A DNA stretch of 64,000 nucleotides from Leucocoprinus leucothites (lineage: Eukaryota; Basidiomycota; Agaricomycetes; Agaricales; Agaricaceae). Below are positions 1 to 13,323 of the stretch, in pieces. Every line of letters begins with the position of its first letter. Position 1 is the first letter of the stretch. The notes below the pieces were generated by a model. The model ran no database searches. It had not been told where the DNA came from and saw only the letters and a list, made by a program, of their open reading frames with translations. The stretch covers positions 3,658,001 through 3,722,000 of the forward strand of contig JAACJO010000001.1 of assembly GCA_013368445.1 (NCBI GenBank), in the 5' to 3' direction. Position numbers and translations under genes: made by a program.

Positions 1-1
1 G

Positions 2-1274
2 CTCTTGATTGATGTGTCCGGTAATCTGCATGTTGGAAGCAAACCGACCCCCGACGCGGTTGATGCGTTCCGCCGCTTACGGGCTTCCGAAATTCCCTTT
101 CGCCTCTGCAGCAATACAAGCAAAGAGTCAACAACATCACTGGTTGCTCGATTGAACAAGCTCGGCTTTGGTGTTAGAGGTTCCCAGGACTCGGACTCCA
201 TTTCGATTTCGGGGTCGGTAGATGATTTGAAAGCCGCTCCAGTAGGCCAGGGGAATTATTCCCAAAGCGCGAACATTCGCCGAGAGGTGTGGACAAGCAT
301 TGGGGCCGTTGCTCAATATATCCAGAACCAGGGCCTTAAACGGTATGTTCCCTTGTAATTTACTGTCCTCGTGTCTAAGTTGGCACAAATCTGTTATCCC
401 TCGAGATATATCTTGTGATGAACTTGTCCACTTATCCTTGATTGTTTGAAGGCCATATCTACTTCTCGCGCCATCTGCCAAAGAAGAAGTCACTTGTGAT
501 ATCCCGGCAGGTCTGGATAACTTGGGATACGACTCGGTGGTTGTTGGACTCGCGCCCGATTTACTCGATTATTCTCATCTGAATACCGCTTTCCGCATTT
601 TGAAAGGAGAAGGCGCTCGAACAGAACAACAGAACATCACTCCAACCAACAGTCTTGCCACAAAACGGGCTCCGTGCCTAATTGCAACACACAAGGCAAA
701 GTACATCCAAACAGAAAATCCGCCTGGCCTGTCCCTCGGTCCTGGTCCATTTGTGTCAGCACTGGAAACAGCAGCGGGGTCGAGGCACATGTTATCGGAA
801 AACCCACGCAATTGTTCTTTGAGACTGTCATAGACAATTTTTATGTGTCAGGCGAGCTGGAGCAGTTTGAGCATAAAGGAAGGATTGCCGTCATTGGGGA
901 TGATGTGGAAGCTGATCTAGGTGACGGTGCTGTTCAGATGGGACTATGGAGAATACTCGGTGAGTCCATCAACCTTCCTTACCCCTGGTTTTTAGTTTTT
1001 TTTTTGTATGGAGGGGTGGGATAAACAACGCATATCCAATCTATCCAAGGATCCCGCTGCTGACGCTGATGTTAATCACACAGTAAAAACTGGGAAATAT
1101 CGAAGCAGTGACGAGAGCCGACCGGGGATAATCCCACCCGATGAGGTTTTTGACTCTTTTGCCGCATTTATCGACAGTCTTTTGACTACGCAGGTTAGTC
1201 GAAGTTTGTTAAGGCTATTGTTAAGATTTGCGGTTGACAAAAATCGATTAACCTTCCCACCCTCACATTCCTAA
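2..1274 (+). pseudogene. LHPP-like HAD phosphatase, 5'-partial, with a one-base frameshift
   Basis: Resembles the HAD-superfamily phosphatase LHPP (phospholysine/phosphohistidine/inorganic pyrophosphate phosphatase). The first visible codons give LLIDVSGNLHVG, the family's motif I region, so a short first exon lies before the window. Exons fit as 2-170, 285-342, 452-959 and 1084-1274. Joining them gives continuous family features: the CSNTSKES motif, EVWTSIGAV, LIATHKAKYIQ, the glycine/proline-rich GLSLGPGPF, HVIGKPT with the motif III lysine, and the motif IV GDDVEADLGDGA. One break is visible: at 776-779 the run GGGG should be five G to join ETAAG to VEAHVIGKPT, so the reading frame shifts there. 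Everything downstream is again conserved, so this is either a very young pseudogene or a homopolymer assembly error. The 3' end is uncertain because the last 20-odd codons after SLLTTQ are not family-like and may be intron. Confidence 0.8.
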
Positions 1275-4200
1275 GCTTTGATGATCCACATGAAGTTGCA
1301 AACAACTCACCTTTGGACCCCGCCATCCCCTTGAACAAGTGTATGATATCTAGAAACACATACGAACATACCGCATCTTTATCCTCATAACCAAGGACAC
1401 CGTGACATTTCAAATCTTTCGAACACGATCAATAGATCAGCCATACTTGAACATTGCTGCAAATCATCACACCGTTTGAAACATGAGGTAAAAGGTTGCA
1501 CATGGTTATCGTCGGAGGAAGGAACCCGTTTCAACATACATACACTGCCTCACTTCCATTACCTTGAAACCATAAAGTGATGCGGACCTATGGGGTGTTG
1601 CCTGTTTACTTATAGTTGCCGACGGGCTAGACGGCATTGCCGAATTTAGACTCCCGCGAAAGGTCCTGGGAAACTTAGGCCCGAACCCCTGCACCACCCG
1701 GGGACACAGGGATTGACATATCCCCAAGCGTCTTGGCTTCCCGAAGCAGTTATCTTACATCATAGGGGATATATCCTTTAGAAAATTCCCCCTTTTGTTA
1801 TATTTCTTGCCGCGAAAAGAATGTTTTCTCATAAGAAGCGTAGTAGCGCTCGGGTTACACTCTTTAGAAGAGATATCCCACCGAGCCTTTTTCCTATTTC
1901 AACGTGACACCCGTGTCTTCTCGGCTTGGACACATAATTAAATAGGCTGATCAAGTATGGATTGACGATTTTATCACCTGATGAAGGGAAAACATACTCG
2001 TGTAGCATCACATGTGTTTGAGAACCGCGAGAAGTTGACCATGATGCTGACCTGCACGCCGATGCGGACGAAATGAGAACAAAATCAGTCGTGTGGTCTT
2101 ATACTTACTGGGTCAAGTCCCATAACATACTAGCTTGCCGGATATGAGATCACCGTACCCTTTGCCGACCCTTTTGCCCATTTCAGAAGTTTGGCTCCGA
2201 ATCCATTGCATTCCTTCTGTTCGGGAGCAGCAAATGATAGTGATTCATTGAAAGCTACCAAACCTTTCTCCGTCATGTTTTTTGCTTTCTTATTGTCTCA
2301 GAATCGAATCATATGATATTTGGATCTGTGACTGTTATAAGTACAACTGACCGTGTGAGCCCGCCCGGACATGTAAGCCGACCGATACATCAGCCTTAAG
2401 GAGCCTTGTGGCTAATTGAGATTAGTTCTTTCCACCGGCGTTCACCTGAAATGATTGTGAGTACTGGAGCACCATAGATGGGCAGCTTAACCCACTCTAA
2501 AGCGATCCCCGCGACCGTGACCAGAAACTGGTTCTTGGTTTTGCGCCAGACCAGCATTGCTTGGCACAGTGAGCATGAGAGGATCCACGGTACCAATACA
2601 TGTGCCACAGCTTCTGTATACAGTATAAACTAAACACGAGTCTATGCGAAGTTCTATGGAATTATGGGCAACGTAATAGCTGGCACATAAGTCACAGCAG
2701 AACAGCCTCAAAGCAAAATACCACATCATATGATTGACATTGAATAAGAAAATCCTGCGGGTTAACTATCATGCTTACTCCCCCGGATGTACGGAGCCGC
2801 TGGGCCTAAGTGAGCACCTAGAAATGGAAGAAATGCCAAGCGTACCACTGTCCTTTGGGATCGCGCACAAATTCGACATAGCCTTAATTGAGCCTCCATC
2901 TTGGTCAGACGCCCGTCTGCGTGCTCTAAACTACACCTTGATAAACCCGAATGTCATGGGTCCTGCCAGTAGTATCATCAATATTTGGAACCCTTCGATC
3001 TGCCGAAGGTATTCGTCACTAGAGATGAGTGTACGGAGGCTACATGCTAGTTCCATGCGTCAGCGTATGCGGGAGTAGTAATTTCCCCGCCTTAATGTGG
3101 AAAAATCCGGTTATCTTCAGCGGCCAGCTGCCATGATGTGGCTTTTCCGCACTTGAATCGCCGATGAGCCTTCCAGCCTCTCGCAACCTGTGCCAAACTC
3201 AGTTATTTGTGCGGAATGGAGGCATATGGTCCACCAAGCTACGGCCACCCGAATTGCCACTTGCAGATATCAGTGAATGATCCGAAACTGGAACGCTGGA
3301 ACCAAAGGTCATCGTCATCCGGGTCGACTCAACTACATCGTTTCATCTAGGTGTTCGCCTCCCGTTGAGTATCTTGAATTCCATGATCATCGCAAATAGA
3401 AATTCAAAATCTAATTATTTTTTTGACTGAAAGCATAGATCGGAATTACCCGATCAAGCAAATTGCCGTTTTCGCCTAGGAAGTTTCCAGTATTCCTCGA
3501 TGGAAGAGAACAGGGCAAAATCGTACCACTGTCGGATTATGGTATAGCACCCGCATTTTGATGCTGTTCATCATTATCAGCGCCCTTCGCAGCAGGAATC
3601 TGGAGTCAAGGTCCCCGCTTGCTTCTCTGCCCAGTAGAAAGTATCCTTCGTACCAAGTTTGTTTATGGGCGCCAGCGCCGGTTATATACTAGATCACCGA
3701 GGAGGGGAGAAGGATTCAGCAACATTGCGGCTTCCGTCAAGCCGGCTCGATTGTCCGACGTCAGAGGACGAACTTAACGATGGATTAGTCAGGATTTGTT
3801 ATGAAGGCCAATCATTCATGCCACCCCATATCGGTGTTCATTAGTTCTCGCCGACAGAAGTCGTAGACGGAGCAAGGGCAGGGTTGTCACGCCCGATGCC
3901 AGAAGGTGAGATTTTCTGGATAATTTGGAAAAAAGGGGCAGCTTCTTTGGTGGATCAAAACAGTCATCACACTGAGGTCACTCCTAATTCCCAGCGGCTA
4001 TTCTAATTCACAAATGGTACTCATTCACTCACAGCAAGGATATTGCACTTCATGAAACGGATTATCGGAAAGCACTTGGTATTGGACAAGGTCCAGAGAG
4101 TGTCATAACGCTGTGGACCGTGTTTAGGTTCACCTTTATCCTAAATCGTTTTCTGAAGTTGCGTCTGCGCCACGGGTTGTCATAAGCTTCGTATGATAGA

Positions 4201-5818
4201 TACCGAGGATGTCGGGGGATCACCCAAGCGCGTACCAGCTTCGAAACCACGATGGGACAACACACAGGTGAGAAACTAGCTTCCGTGCGCAGTTGAACCT
4301 TGAAAGTCAGGTCGAATGCCGAGAGAGAAGGTCTGGCTGGAGCTTGCGCTTATGATGCTCCAATCAGTATGTCTCAACCTCACGATGTGAACCCTTGACT
4401 TTCCACATATCACTATATCAAGCACACCTTGCAACCATAATGTGGGTCGTGTAAACTCTACATACGTCAAGACCCTTGTGGAGAAAACAATGAAAGCGGC
4501 GTGTTCTTAGGTGTGCGCCCACGTGAGGAGTGAGAAATGAAAACCATGCTTTTACAGTCATTTCGCTGGTCTTGAAACGCATAAAGGCCGTAGTGGCTCG
4601 TGAAATGGCCGTGATAGCGAAGAAGGCAATGTATCTCATAATTGGCCGAGCGAGTGACAATAACGATGATGGAAACTCACAACAGGCATAAATTTTGAGC
4701 GTAATGCTTACGATTGGTGTCCCTTCGCATCCCGAGTCGGAGCTAAAGCGCCACGCCTTGGGTATATGACCGGGAGAGGGAGCCAACAAAAGGGATTCTT
4801 ATCCGCGCTGTCCAAGGACGCCTGCTCGGCGACTTGAATGAAGAGTAAGATTATCCGAGCGAAAGGAACGGAAGGTAAGTTAGGGTGATGGATGGCCACA
4901 CTTGGAATCCTGATAGGGTATTTAGATGACGATCCTCTAAGGTAGTACGTATGCAGGCAGCAGAGGAGGGATTCCTGGCGGAAAGAACGTGTACACCAGG
5001 CGGTATTCATTGAACCTGGACTACGGGACCTCATTGGGAGGCACAAAGGAAGAGGGTTGGACAGCTTTTGAAGTGGATAGGTGGCTGGAAGATCATCGTG
5101 ATTCACTGTTTGAAGACCGAAGCTGTAAAAGCAACGTGGGGAGGCGACTAGATCGGCACTGAGTCACTACAGCGGCAAGTACTTTGAACGCCGGGGAATC
5201 CTCAACGCACCGGACCATTACCTTCCTTTTCTGGCTGCCGCTTTGGCTTTCCGCCGTCCGGCCGGGAAGCTATCGCTTTTGGAAGCACGATGCGATCGAC
5301 ACATCTGTCACGGATCCGTGACATGAATCTAGATCTCCTTCTTTCTGAAACGACAATCTGTAGGCAATGGGTGCTGTGGCAGCCTCAGCGGGGTCGACGG
5401 TGCTGGTTGAGCTTGGAGATGGTAGAGAAACAGGAGACGCGCAGAAACATGGCGCTCTGCGACTGATGAGCACGTGGATGTAGTATATGAAGGCTCAGGG
5501 CAGGACGCCAATCCTCGTTTTTCGATGACTTACCATATCGGGACATGTCGTCACGGCTGGTTGGGCGTTACATGGTAACTTAATAAAAGGAATCGGGGTG
5601 GTCTGGTCGGTTTTCCATCCCCAGCCAAGTTTGGATGAGTTCAAAATCCATATCTGTCCACAACGATCAGTCCTCCTCGGCGTCCATTTGCTTCTCTACA
5701 TCTCACTGCCTCATTTTTAGCTCTACCTCTTGTCTCCTTTCGGCCTCTTATTGGATCCCCTCCTTATAAACCACCCGTTTCCCTTCATCACTCCCCGTCC
5801 CGCTTTTCCATCTGAGCA
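1275..5818. other. Gene-poor stretch, 4.5 kb
   Basis: No gene can be supported here. Short open frames exist (for example + strand 2734-3078, and overlapping - strand frames at 4418-5106) but none shows a recognisable motif, a good exon/intron structure or a paralogue in the window. One small coding-like signal is a minus-strand frame ending at 5218-5220. Its last residues are lysine/arginine/alanine-rich (RRKAKAAARKGR then stop), like the tail of a nuclear or ribosome-associated protein, but I found no matching upstream exons. The stretch may hold decayed genes or old mobile-element sequence. I see no target-site duplication or terminal repeat. Confidence 0.5.
5765..5770 (+). promoter_or_regulatory. 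TATA box of the C2H2 gene
   Basis: TATAAA lies 49 nt before the ATG at 5819, preceded by a pyrimidine-rich tract of the type common just upstream of fungal start codons. The position fits a short 5' UTR. Confidence 0.55.
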
Positions 5819-7536
5819 ATGTCTTCTAAACCCCGTACCACTGAGCCACCTGTTTCCCTCCCCAGCATCCATGAGCTCTTCCCAGGTATGAGCTTCACTC
5901 TCATGTCACACTCAATGCTCATCAGATCGTTCGTTAGAGCACCTCATGCACTCACCCCAAACCCAAGGCTCGTCCAGGGTAAGTTCAAAAATCTAACAAC
6001 ACTTCACAAAACTTATTTTATTTGTGCAGACTCATCCGACCGTCCCACACAGCAGTCAGCGCCACACTTCGTCAACAGCTTCATCACATTACCGTCCTCG
6101 CGCGCAACCCCCTCCCTTCAGTCATTCAAGCGAGGAAGCTCCCAGAGCTGTAGTCGGACAGAACTACCACTATGCATCATACTATCCGAATGACGATTAC
6201 GCACACCACCCCCGCGCCACATTTGCGCCTCGGCCACTAGGCGCCCCACATGTATCTGGCCCGCCGGCAGAGGGCCCATCCAATTATCCCATGTCGCGAC
6301 AAATGCCCTTGCCGCACCATCGTGATAATGATCAGCATGGCCGCTCAGGCCACCCCGTCGTGTCAATTCCTTCATCACTCTCGGAACGACCTCCGAAAAG
6401 CCAAGACCCCAATAGCTACCCTGGTGCTCATTCGATCACCCATGCAGGGTCACCGCATGCTCCTCCACCACTCGACGATCCTGAGAACCTGACCGACGAT
6501 GATACTCCGTCCAATGGTGCACCATCTGGTATTCCGCGGAAGCATATTTGCCCTATTTGCCACAAGGCCTTTAACCGCCCAAGTAGCCTCAAAATTCATT
6601 ATAATACTCATACAGGCGCTACTCGTACGTGTCCATATACAGCATGGTGTTCGATCTCCTCAATTGACCTATTCCTGCGTTTCAGCTTTCCGTTGCCCTT
6701 GGCCAAAATGTGGCCGGGAGTTTAATGTTAATTCAAACATGCGTAGGCACTACCGGAATCATACTACAAATGCAAACCAAGAGTCCCAAGACGACGGTGC
6801 ACGTAGACGTCGACGACGTTCCAGTGCAAGTTCGCCAAATCCGCCTCCGAGTGTGCCTGTGATACATCAGTCGGCAGGGGAAACGGAGCCGCAGCGACAA
6901 AGCAGTCCCGTACTTCGTCACCACGCTACTAACCCGTTGCAATATGATGTCGCATCGTCTCGTTCTCCAGATGCACCTCATCAATATACTCGATATAGGG
7001 TATATGACTACACCAAAGATCATGATCATGCTGGCATGGACGTCGACACGGGGATGGATGAATACCATGTCTCCGAGGATCCGCATCGCTCGAGCCACCT
7101 ACCTGTACCCGTGATGCGAGCGTCACAGGCATTAGTAGAACCCCGCGGAAGTGAACACTCAACTTCACGGTACCTCGAGGCACCCCCTTCTCAACCCCAA
7201 CGTACCCTCCATCATCATCATTCTCATTCCTCTACCTCATCGTCGAGCATGCGGATACGCGCTTTGACTCCCGGATCTAGTTTCCATTCCTCGTCTCCTT
7301 CACCTTCACCTTCACCCTCAGTGTCATCTAATGCCTCGCCGTTTAACTCTCCTCCGCCGTCAACTTTGACATCTCCCGCGAATTCACCTGCCATGTTACC
7401 CCGCACTGGTACACACGCAGCGGGTCAACAACAATATCAGTATAGCCCCTCTATGCCCTATCTCAGGAGTGCTGGAGATCCGCACGTCTCTACCGCCCTG
7501 AGGCCAGCCTTCAATGCTAGGAGCACTCGTCAATAA
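5819..7536 (+). CDS. C2H2 zinc-finger transcription factor with two fingers
   Basis: Predicted nuclear DNA-binding regulator of 521 residues. Exons 5819-5885, 5926-5978, 6030-6624 and 6686-7536 join in frame. The N-terminus reads LPSIHELFPDRSLEHLMHSP, a short motif shared by a group of basidiomycete C2H2 regulators. A long proline/serine/histidine-rich disordered region follows. Finger 1 uses C214, C217, H230 and H234 (C-X2-C-X12-H-X3-H). Finger 2 uses C242, C247, H260 and H264 (C-X4-C-X12-H-X3-H), with the conserved core FNVNSNMRRH. The third intron (6625-6685) falls between the two fingers. An arginine run after finger 2 (6803-6822) is a likely nuclear localisation signal. The C-terminal 250 residues are low complexity (Ser/Pro/His, with an SPSPSPS repeat). 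The target genes are unknown. Residues, domain order and splice junctions are seen directly; the family assignment is by resemblance. Confidence 0.88.
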
Positions 7537-8890
7537 TATGATATCTGCCCTATAAGCCCATGTCTGTTATGCTAGTCTAGTTTTTTTTTACTTTGCTATA
7601 TTTCTTGGAATGGTCGCTTTCGTACTGGTTGCTGCTTGTCATTTAGTGTTGCGTCATTGTCGCCGTCGTCTTATTGCTATATTTCTTTTTTGGCATATGT
7701 CTCTGTATCGATACAACAACATAGCGTATCTTTCAAGCTTCAAGTCCATCATTCATTGATCATATCACTTTCAAATCTAATTGTTGCTGTCCCAACGGCT
7801 CCCCAAATGCCAGCAACTGCGTCCGGGTTGACTGTTGCAAGGCCCGAAGCCCCCCTTGCAAAATTGTCTTAATTATCTCAGGGAGGGAAACTGTAGTCAT
7901 ATTTTCATAATACCTGTTTTACTTCGAATGTAACTGGGAACCTGTGCGCAGTAAATACAAAAATCCGAATTGATCAACATCACCAGGCTTTTCTATCCCG
8001 CCAAACCCCTAACCGTGGCTTTACGAGAGGCCAAGAACTACCCGCCGGAGGTAACAATTACCAAGTGAACGAATATCTGAATTTAGGTAAATGGTGTATG
8101 TAACGCGGATATCGAGAGGTGTTCACTAAACAGCTCCATTTAATGGGGATGGATCGGTCACAAAACTCGGATCGTCACGGAAGATCCTGTTATACCACCG
8201 GAAGTGTCCATAGGAGTTCTAGCGTGACGATTTCCCTCCCCTTTTGAGCTCCACACTTAACACCCCGGACGTTGGACAAAACATTCTTCTTTTGATTATT
8301 CCGTCCTCCGAGTTGGAAAGAGAGAGAAAAAATACTCGGATTATCCAGTACCTTGCACAGCTCAAAAATAAATTCCCCTTCAAAGCTACTTTTGTGGTGG
8401 ACCCAAGTCAAGAAGACATATCGTATATGTTGTGCACTCTGTTAATTGTATTGAGTTGTGGGGTCGAACGTTCGGTACTTGTTGAGTATGAATGTAGTAG
8501 GCTTAAAGGTACAGAAGGAGAAAGGAGAGTAAAAGGCTCTCGGGAGTCAAGGCCATCTTTGAATACCTCCTGAAGTTCTGTGTGCTTCTCTACCTGATTT
8601 TTCCCTCCTTGCCCTGGTTACCTAGTTACTTGAATTGGAATGTCGGATAGTCAGGTCAGAAGATCGGACGGGTCTCAGGTAGTCAACGGTACTTGTAAGA
8701 GTAACTCTAAATGAATATCCACCAGCGTTTTTTTCTTGTAGAATTTCTGACCTGGCGTAGGTCTGTTGTGCTTACTCACAGCGCTAAGGACCTTGTATGT
8801 TTGAACGGAAAAGCTCCGAAAGACTCAAAGCTTGTCCGGTGATTTCTGTGATCTACCACCCGAGAAACATATAGGGTATCAGTGTTTCAA

Positions 8891-9250
8891 ATGAAGAGAG
8901 CTGTGTTCAAGAGAGTAAGTCTCCAGCTACGCCGTTTCTTTGAGCGTTCGAAGAATATTCTGATGAAGCGAAATGATCAGCGCCGTGGCGCAGCCCGCGC
9001 CAAATGGTTTGAAGTGGATCTTGGTGGACAGGAATACCATGGCATTTCTTCCATTTTCATGCCATACGGCGGCGACCTAAAGTCATGCACATGGGACCAA
9101 GGAAAGTGCACATCCCACGTCAAAAACAAATATTCGAGCCGACCAACCTACGAGTCCCAGTGTGGTTCGTGCTTCCTTGGGCCCGCCGGGCAGGCATATT
9201 CCGATAACATGGGATTTCTAAAATTAACAGGCACCCACTCTAAAGCGTAG
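8891..9250 (+). CDS. Unassigned small ORF with four closely spaced cysteines
   Basis: An uninterrupted frame of 119 residues from the first ATG at 8891. The N-terminal third is strongly basic (KRAVFKRVSLQLRRFF). The C-terminal half contains four cysteines in the order C-x6-C and C-x2-C, then an alanine/glycine-rich stretch. There is no signal peptide, membrane segment or intron. I recognise no family. It lies alone in a gene-poor region, so it may be chance or the remnant of a larger gene. Confidence 0.2.
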   Translation: MKRAVFKRVSLQLRRFFERSKNILMKRNDQRRGAARAKWFEVDLGGQEYHGISSIFMPYGGDLKSCTWDQGKCTSHVKNKYSSRPTYESQCGSCFLGPAGQAYSDNMGFLKLTGTHSKA

Positions 9251-9258
9251 TGTCGCGG

Positions 9259-9288
9259 GCCATCATCATCTTCATCATCATCACCGTT
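9259..9288 (+). repeat. CAT/CTT trinucleotide-rich microsatellite
   Basis: An imperfect run of ATC/TTC/ATC trinucleotides immediately downstream of the unassigned ORF. Non-coding simple sequence. Confidence 0.6.
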
Positions 9289-12200
9289 TCAATAAGTGAC
9301 AGTGATCTTCGCACCTCTCGACCAGAAGCGCGAACTTAATCTGACTGGAATTCGATGGAGAAGGACCTGGAAATAATGCCGTTATACTGGCGTACAGATC
9401 TTTTTCGTCCAATAAAAGGTCTCCTTAAATTATTTCCACCTGTCGTCATGTCTTGGGCGATATCGACGGGGAGAGCGGTGAATTAACTGTGAGAAGGATA
9501 GTTCATGCCCAGATAGTACTACTGTCGCACATCGGCGACATTTGGTGATTCCTATCAGGACGGAGGCGATTTTGCTCGTCGTTTCTCGAACACATATAGC
9601 TATGGGACACTTACATGTTTGTTAAAAACAACATCCACCCGATCCCAGCCGAAAGGATGTCAAGATGGGTATACGAAACTAAGAAAAAAAGTGTGTATGG
9701 GTATGGTGGGCGACTTAAAGTATTCTGGTTTTGTTACTAGGGCGAGTGATGCTTCCATGATCTTCCTAGGTACGAGTCTGATCTCGATTACTGAGTGTCT
9801 TCTCTTGTTGAATGATATATATCCGTGGGTTTCTATTTACTGCACTCCCCATGCTCCCCGCCGTCGATTGCTTCAGCTAGCCTATATCAAGATGATTGTC
9901 GGAATGGGGTAAGCCCACGGGTATAGCGGGTGGCGGGACCAGGGGCCGGCTGTGTTTAGCTCAACTTGAAAGATCGTAGTGATGACTGGTGTAGCGAGTG
10001 CTACTAAATTGGGGTTGTCGCAAATCATGAGTCTCCGCTTTTTGTTATGGAACAAGCATCTTTCTGTCGTAGGTAGTAATTGGAATCCGACAGTATGTGG
10101 ATTAGTGTGGGTCATACCGCATGAAAGCCTTGCGCATGAGAACATATGTCCTATTTTTGTCAATCATTGAGGTAAACGTGACGGGAAAGATGTTCCCATT
10201 ATCAGGGTCAACAAGAATTGAGCTTGAATTGAGCGAAAATCAGGGAAGAGCTCGTTCATGATCGGCATGACAGAATAACATAATCAATTTCTGGGCATTA
10301 GACTTAAAAGGTAGCATCCCTGTGCAGTATTTTTGCATGCCCCTGACACATGTCGGCTAAACCTAAATTCCAGAAGTTCACACCTTCCAAAAGGACTCTT
10401 CAGACCGCCCGTGCGTCAATTCTTATCAAGGGAATGTACCACACACACAAGTCGGCGTCTGTCGGCGTGCATTGTGAGCGGGGAAGTACGGATTCATGAT
10501 ATTTTACGTGACGATCGGATGCAGTAGGGATGTAGTGGGGATGCACTACGCTGAATGATCATGAATCTAGGCCCATTCCCATTTTAACCCCGATGACTTA
10601 TTCCTGAAATGGAACCTCATTGAATGCGGCTATACAAGCATAGAGCCAGAGACTTGCCGCTTGGCATAGCAAATAACCCCTTAAACTTCTTCAGACGGCG
10701 AAACTTTATAGTGTCTTAACTTGAAGAGACTACTGTTAAAACTCTGGATTTTGTAAGTCTCTACTTATTGGATCAAATACTATTTACATTACTGTGACTC
10801 CACTACCGTTCTCAAGCTGCCCTTCGGCCGATTTGCACCAAGCGTCTATCTACATGCACAATCTATGTTCATTAAGATTTATCAGAAGCACTTTACAGCA
10901 AGTGGCCGCCTTCCATGTGCTTATTGGCATTCTCGACATTTTACATAGAAGGACTGATAATGAAAGTGATTACTACCAAGCCTATATTGGAACCTTCTGC
11001 CCAAGCTCCGTCCAAGTGAATGTGCTGCTCGATGTCATCGGTGGGTGATGGCCAGGTTCCTGATGCCTTCGTCATTCGGGGTGTCCTGATATTTTTAGCT
11101 AGGTATGAATCAGGATGGTTTATCTCAGCGAAAATACGAGTCGCAAATCCGCCAAGTCTAGGCAAGGGATTGACCATTTGGATCACTGTGTCTCGTAAAT
11201 CTGCAGAGAGAATCCCGTCGCTCGGATAATCGATAGTTGATGTTCTATCGATGCATGCCCATAAGCTTCCCAGGAAAAACGGACATCTTCGGTTGAGCTA
11301 AAACCCCTTCACCTTGATCGCCCAATGCGCTGATTTACAGGGGTCATATGTCGCGCCTCATGTCAAAAACGAGGGTGATTCCCAAGTTGTCAAGTTAATG
11401 GCAGGAGACAAGGATCTGCAGCTGTTAGGTATCTGACATTGGTATTCTGGTCGTCTGCCAACCGTGGCATGTCACACTCCGACGCAGCTAACGCAAATTA
11501 AGCGGTCAACTGCCGCCTGAATCAGGATCGGCGAGACTGCTATTACCATCACCGGCTAGCCGGATTAACGATAACAGTCTTCGAGTCGGAGCTCACCTAC
11601 ACGACGATGGAAGTCCGAGGGTAATACATTTGTAGTATTGTGACGCCACACTCGAGCCTCGATTCCCCTCTATATCCGCCGAATATTAACACTTGCGTTG
11701 GCTAAGACTTCTAAAAACTCACGGTCGCTAAAGTACAATTTCTTGGCAAATCTGCTTAAAGTTGCTTATTGTTAGGGCTCCATGATCTCAATGGCGCCAC
11801 ACATCCGTAAAAGGTCTTGTCTGTATGAATATCTACGTCACCTAAAATGCCATGAGGTACAACTATAAGTCGAGCAGCAGTGTAGAGGTTCCTGACCGGT
11901 TGCTCGTGAAAACACACTGCACCGGTGAACCAATAATCCTCTGTAGCTATTGAGTTGTTATTGAATAATTTCCTTGATCTTGAGCTCAATAATCCAGACG
12001 AATCATTGAAAGTCCATTGATTGATTATCACGATATACTACAACAAGGCTTAGGAACTAAGACTGAATGAGATATTATCATGATAATTCATCAGTAATCT
12101 ATGCGGATTTTTGGGTTTGTGGTTAAGAAAAATACTCGATTATAATTCAATAATTCTGGTGGATTATTGATTCAGGAGCGCAGTGAACAACAACTCTCGC

Positions 12201-13323
12201 AATTCTCTTTTCACTCCAAAACCCAGCAAAATCCAGCAGTGGGGATCAACCTGACGCTCGGAGCGCCTGTTGTTTAAAACAAGTCAATTTATTGTATACT
12301 CCTCCGTCTCAAATTCTCCAAAGCTGCTTTATCTAAGTCTCACTTCAATCTCTCTAATATTCAAATACAGGCTGTATACCTCTTTCTCAAGTTTCTGCTA
12401 GATTTCTGTCTTGTTTCTTGACGCTCTCAACTCCATATACACTCTAGAAGAGCTACAATTGCTGCATTCGATAGCACTCGCATTATATCTCAATGTGTAT
12501 CATAAAGGATATCTCGTAGTAGCTCACCTACTATTTTTGGCTCCGGGCTAGACGTCCTTAGTAGATAAGACAAAAGTGCAAGCTGCTTATCTCTCATAAG
12601 AACGACGGCTCAAGCCCACCCGTCCACAGCATATTGGCTTTGAGCGGTATTAAAACGGGGAAGAAGAAAAATATGTAATACTTGTGACTCCCGGAGTCAA
12701 TAAACAGCTAACCAATCTTCTTTAGGGTTATTTATGTAGGGTAATGGATCATGAGGAGAGCCAAAGGCAATCGAGCCTCGAGTCTGCCTTCCAGTGCCGT
12801 GATTGTCGTGACTGCGTGCGAAAAGAAACGGTGATTTAACACAACAGCTATTAAGCGAAAGCAAACACCGCCGAGGTGACATGTAGTTCTCTTAGGGAGA
12901 CCTTGTGGCTACATAGATAGTGGCGATGAATTTCAAGGTTTGCCACTCCAGCATGCTGGGACGTTAGGAATTACATTGTTCATCCCAAGAACCGTTTTAC
13001 TGTTATTCAGTATTCGGAAACCGCGGGGATCTTTTGGTCCAGCCACAGAAAATAGAATGTGCTAATTGAATGAATATTCTACCTGACACCTATAATACAA
13101 TTGCATTGAAGTCTAAATAAGTCACATTATGAGTTGCTATTGGGAATCATCGAAGTTCATGTAATTTAAATCGTTCCAACATGATCAGGACGATGGGATA
13201 CTGATGCGTATTACGGCGATCATAGGCGGATAGGAGGATAAGGGGGATAAACCCAGTGAATACGTTGCGTACAAGGCGGTACACCGTGGGATTGGATGCT
13301 GAGAAGCGGGGAGATTGAGTCGC

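Larger units (their letters stand above)
7537..13323. other. Gene-poor stretch, 5.8 kb
   Basis: No confident gene. It contains a short trinucleotide-rich tract (9259-9288) and one unassigned open frame (8891-9250), listed separately. The part at 11.9-12.7 kb is AT-rich with many pyrimidine tracts. A TGTCACACTC at 11470 and a GTGACGCCACACTC at 11639 hint at long-terminal-repeat debris, but I could not find a matching second copy, a primer-binding site or retroelement coding sequence, so no mobile element is called. Confidence 0.5.

Noticed and set aside
2734..3078. Plus-strand open frame of 114 codons
   Set aside because: No recognisable domain, no neighbouring exons and no paralogue in the window.
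4418..5106. Two overlapping minus-strand open frames of 123 and 132 codons
   Set aside because: They overlap each other in different phases, have no motif, and no splice model links them.
11470..11700. Possible LTR (TGTCACACTC ... GTGACGCCACACTC)
   Set aside because: No second copy, target-site duplication, primer-binding site or retroelement coding sequence was found.
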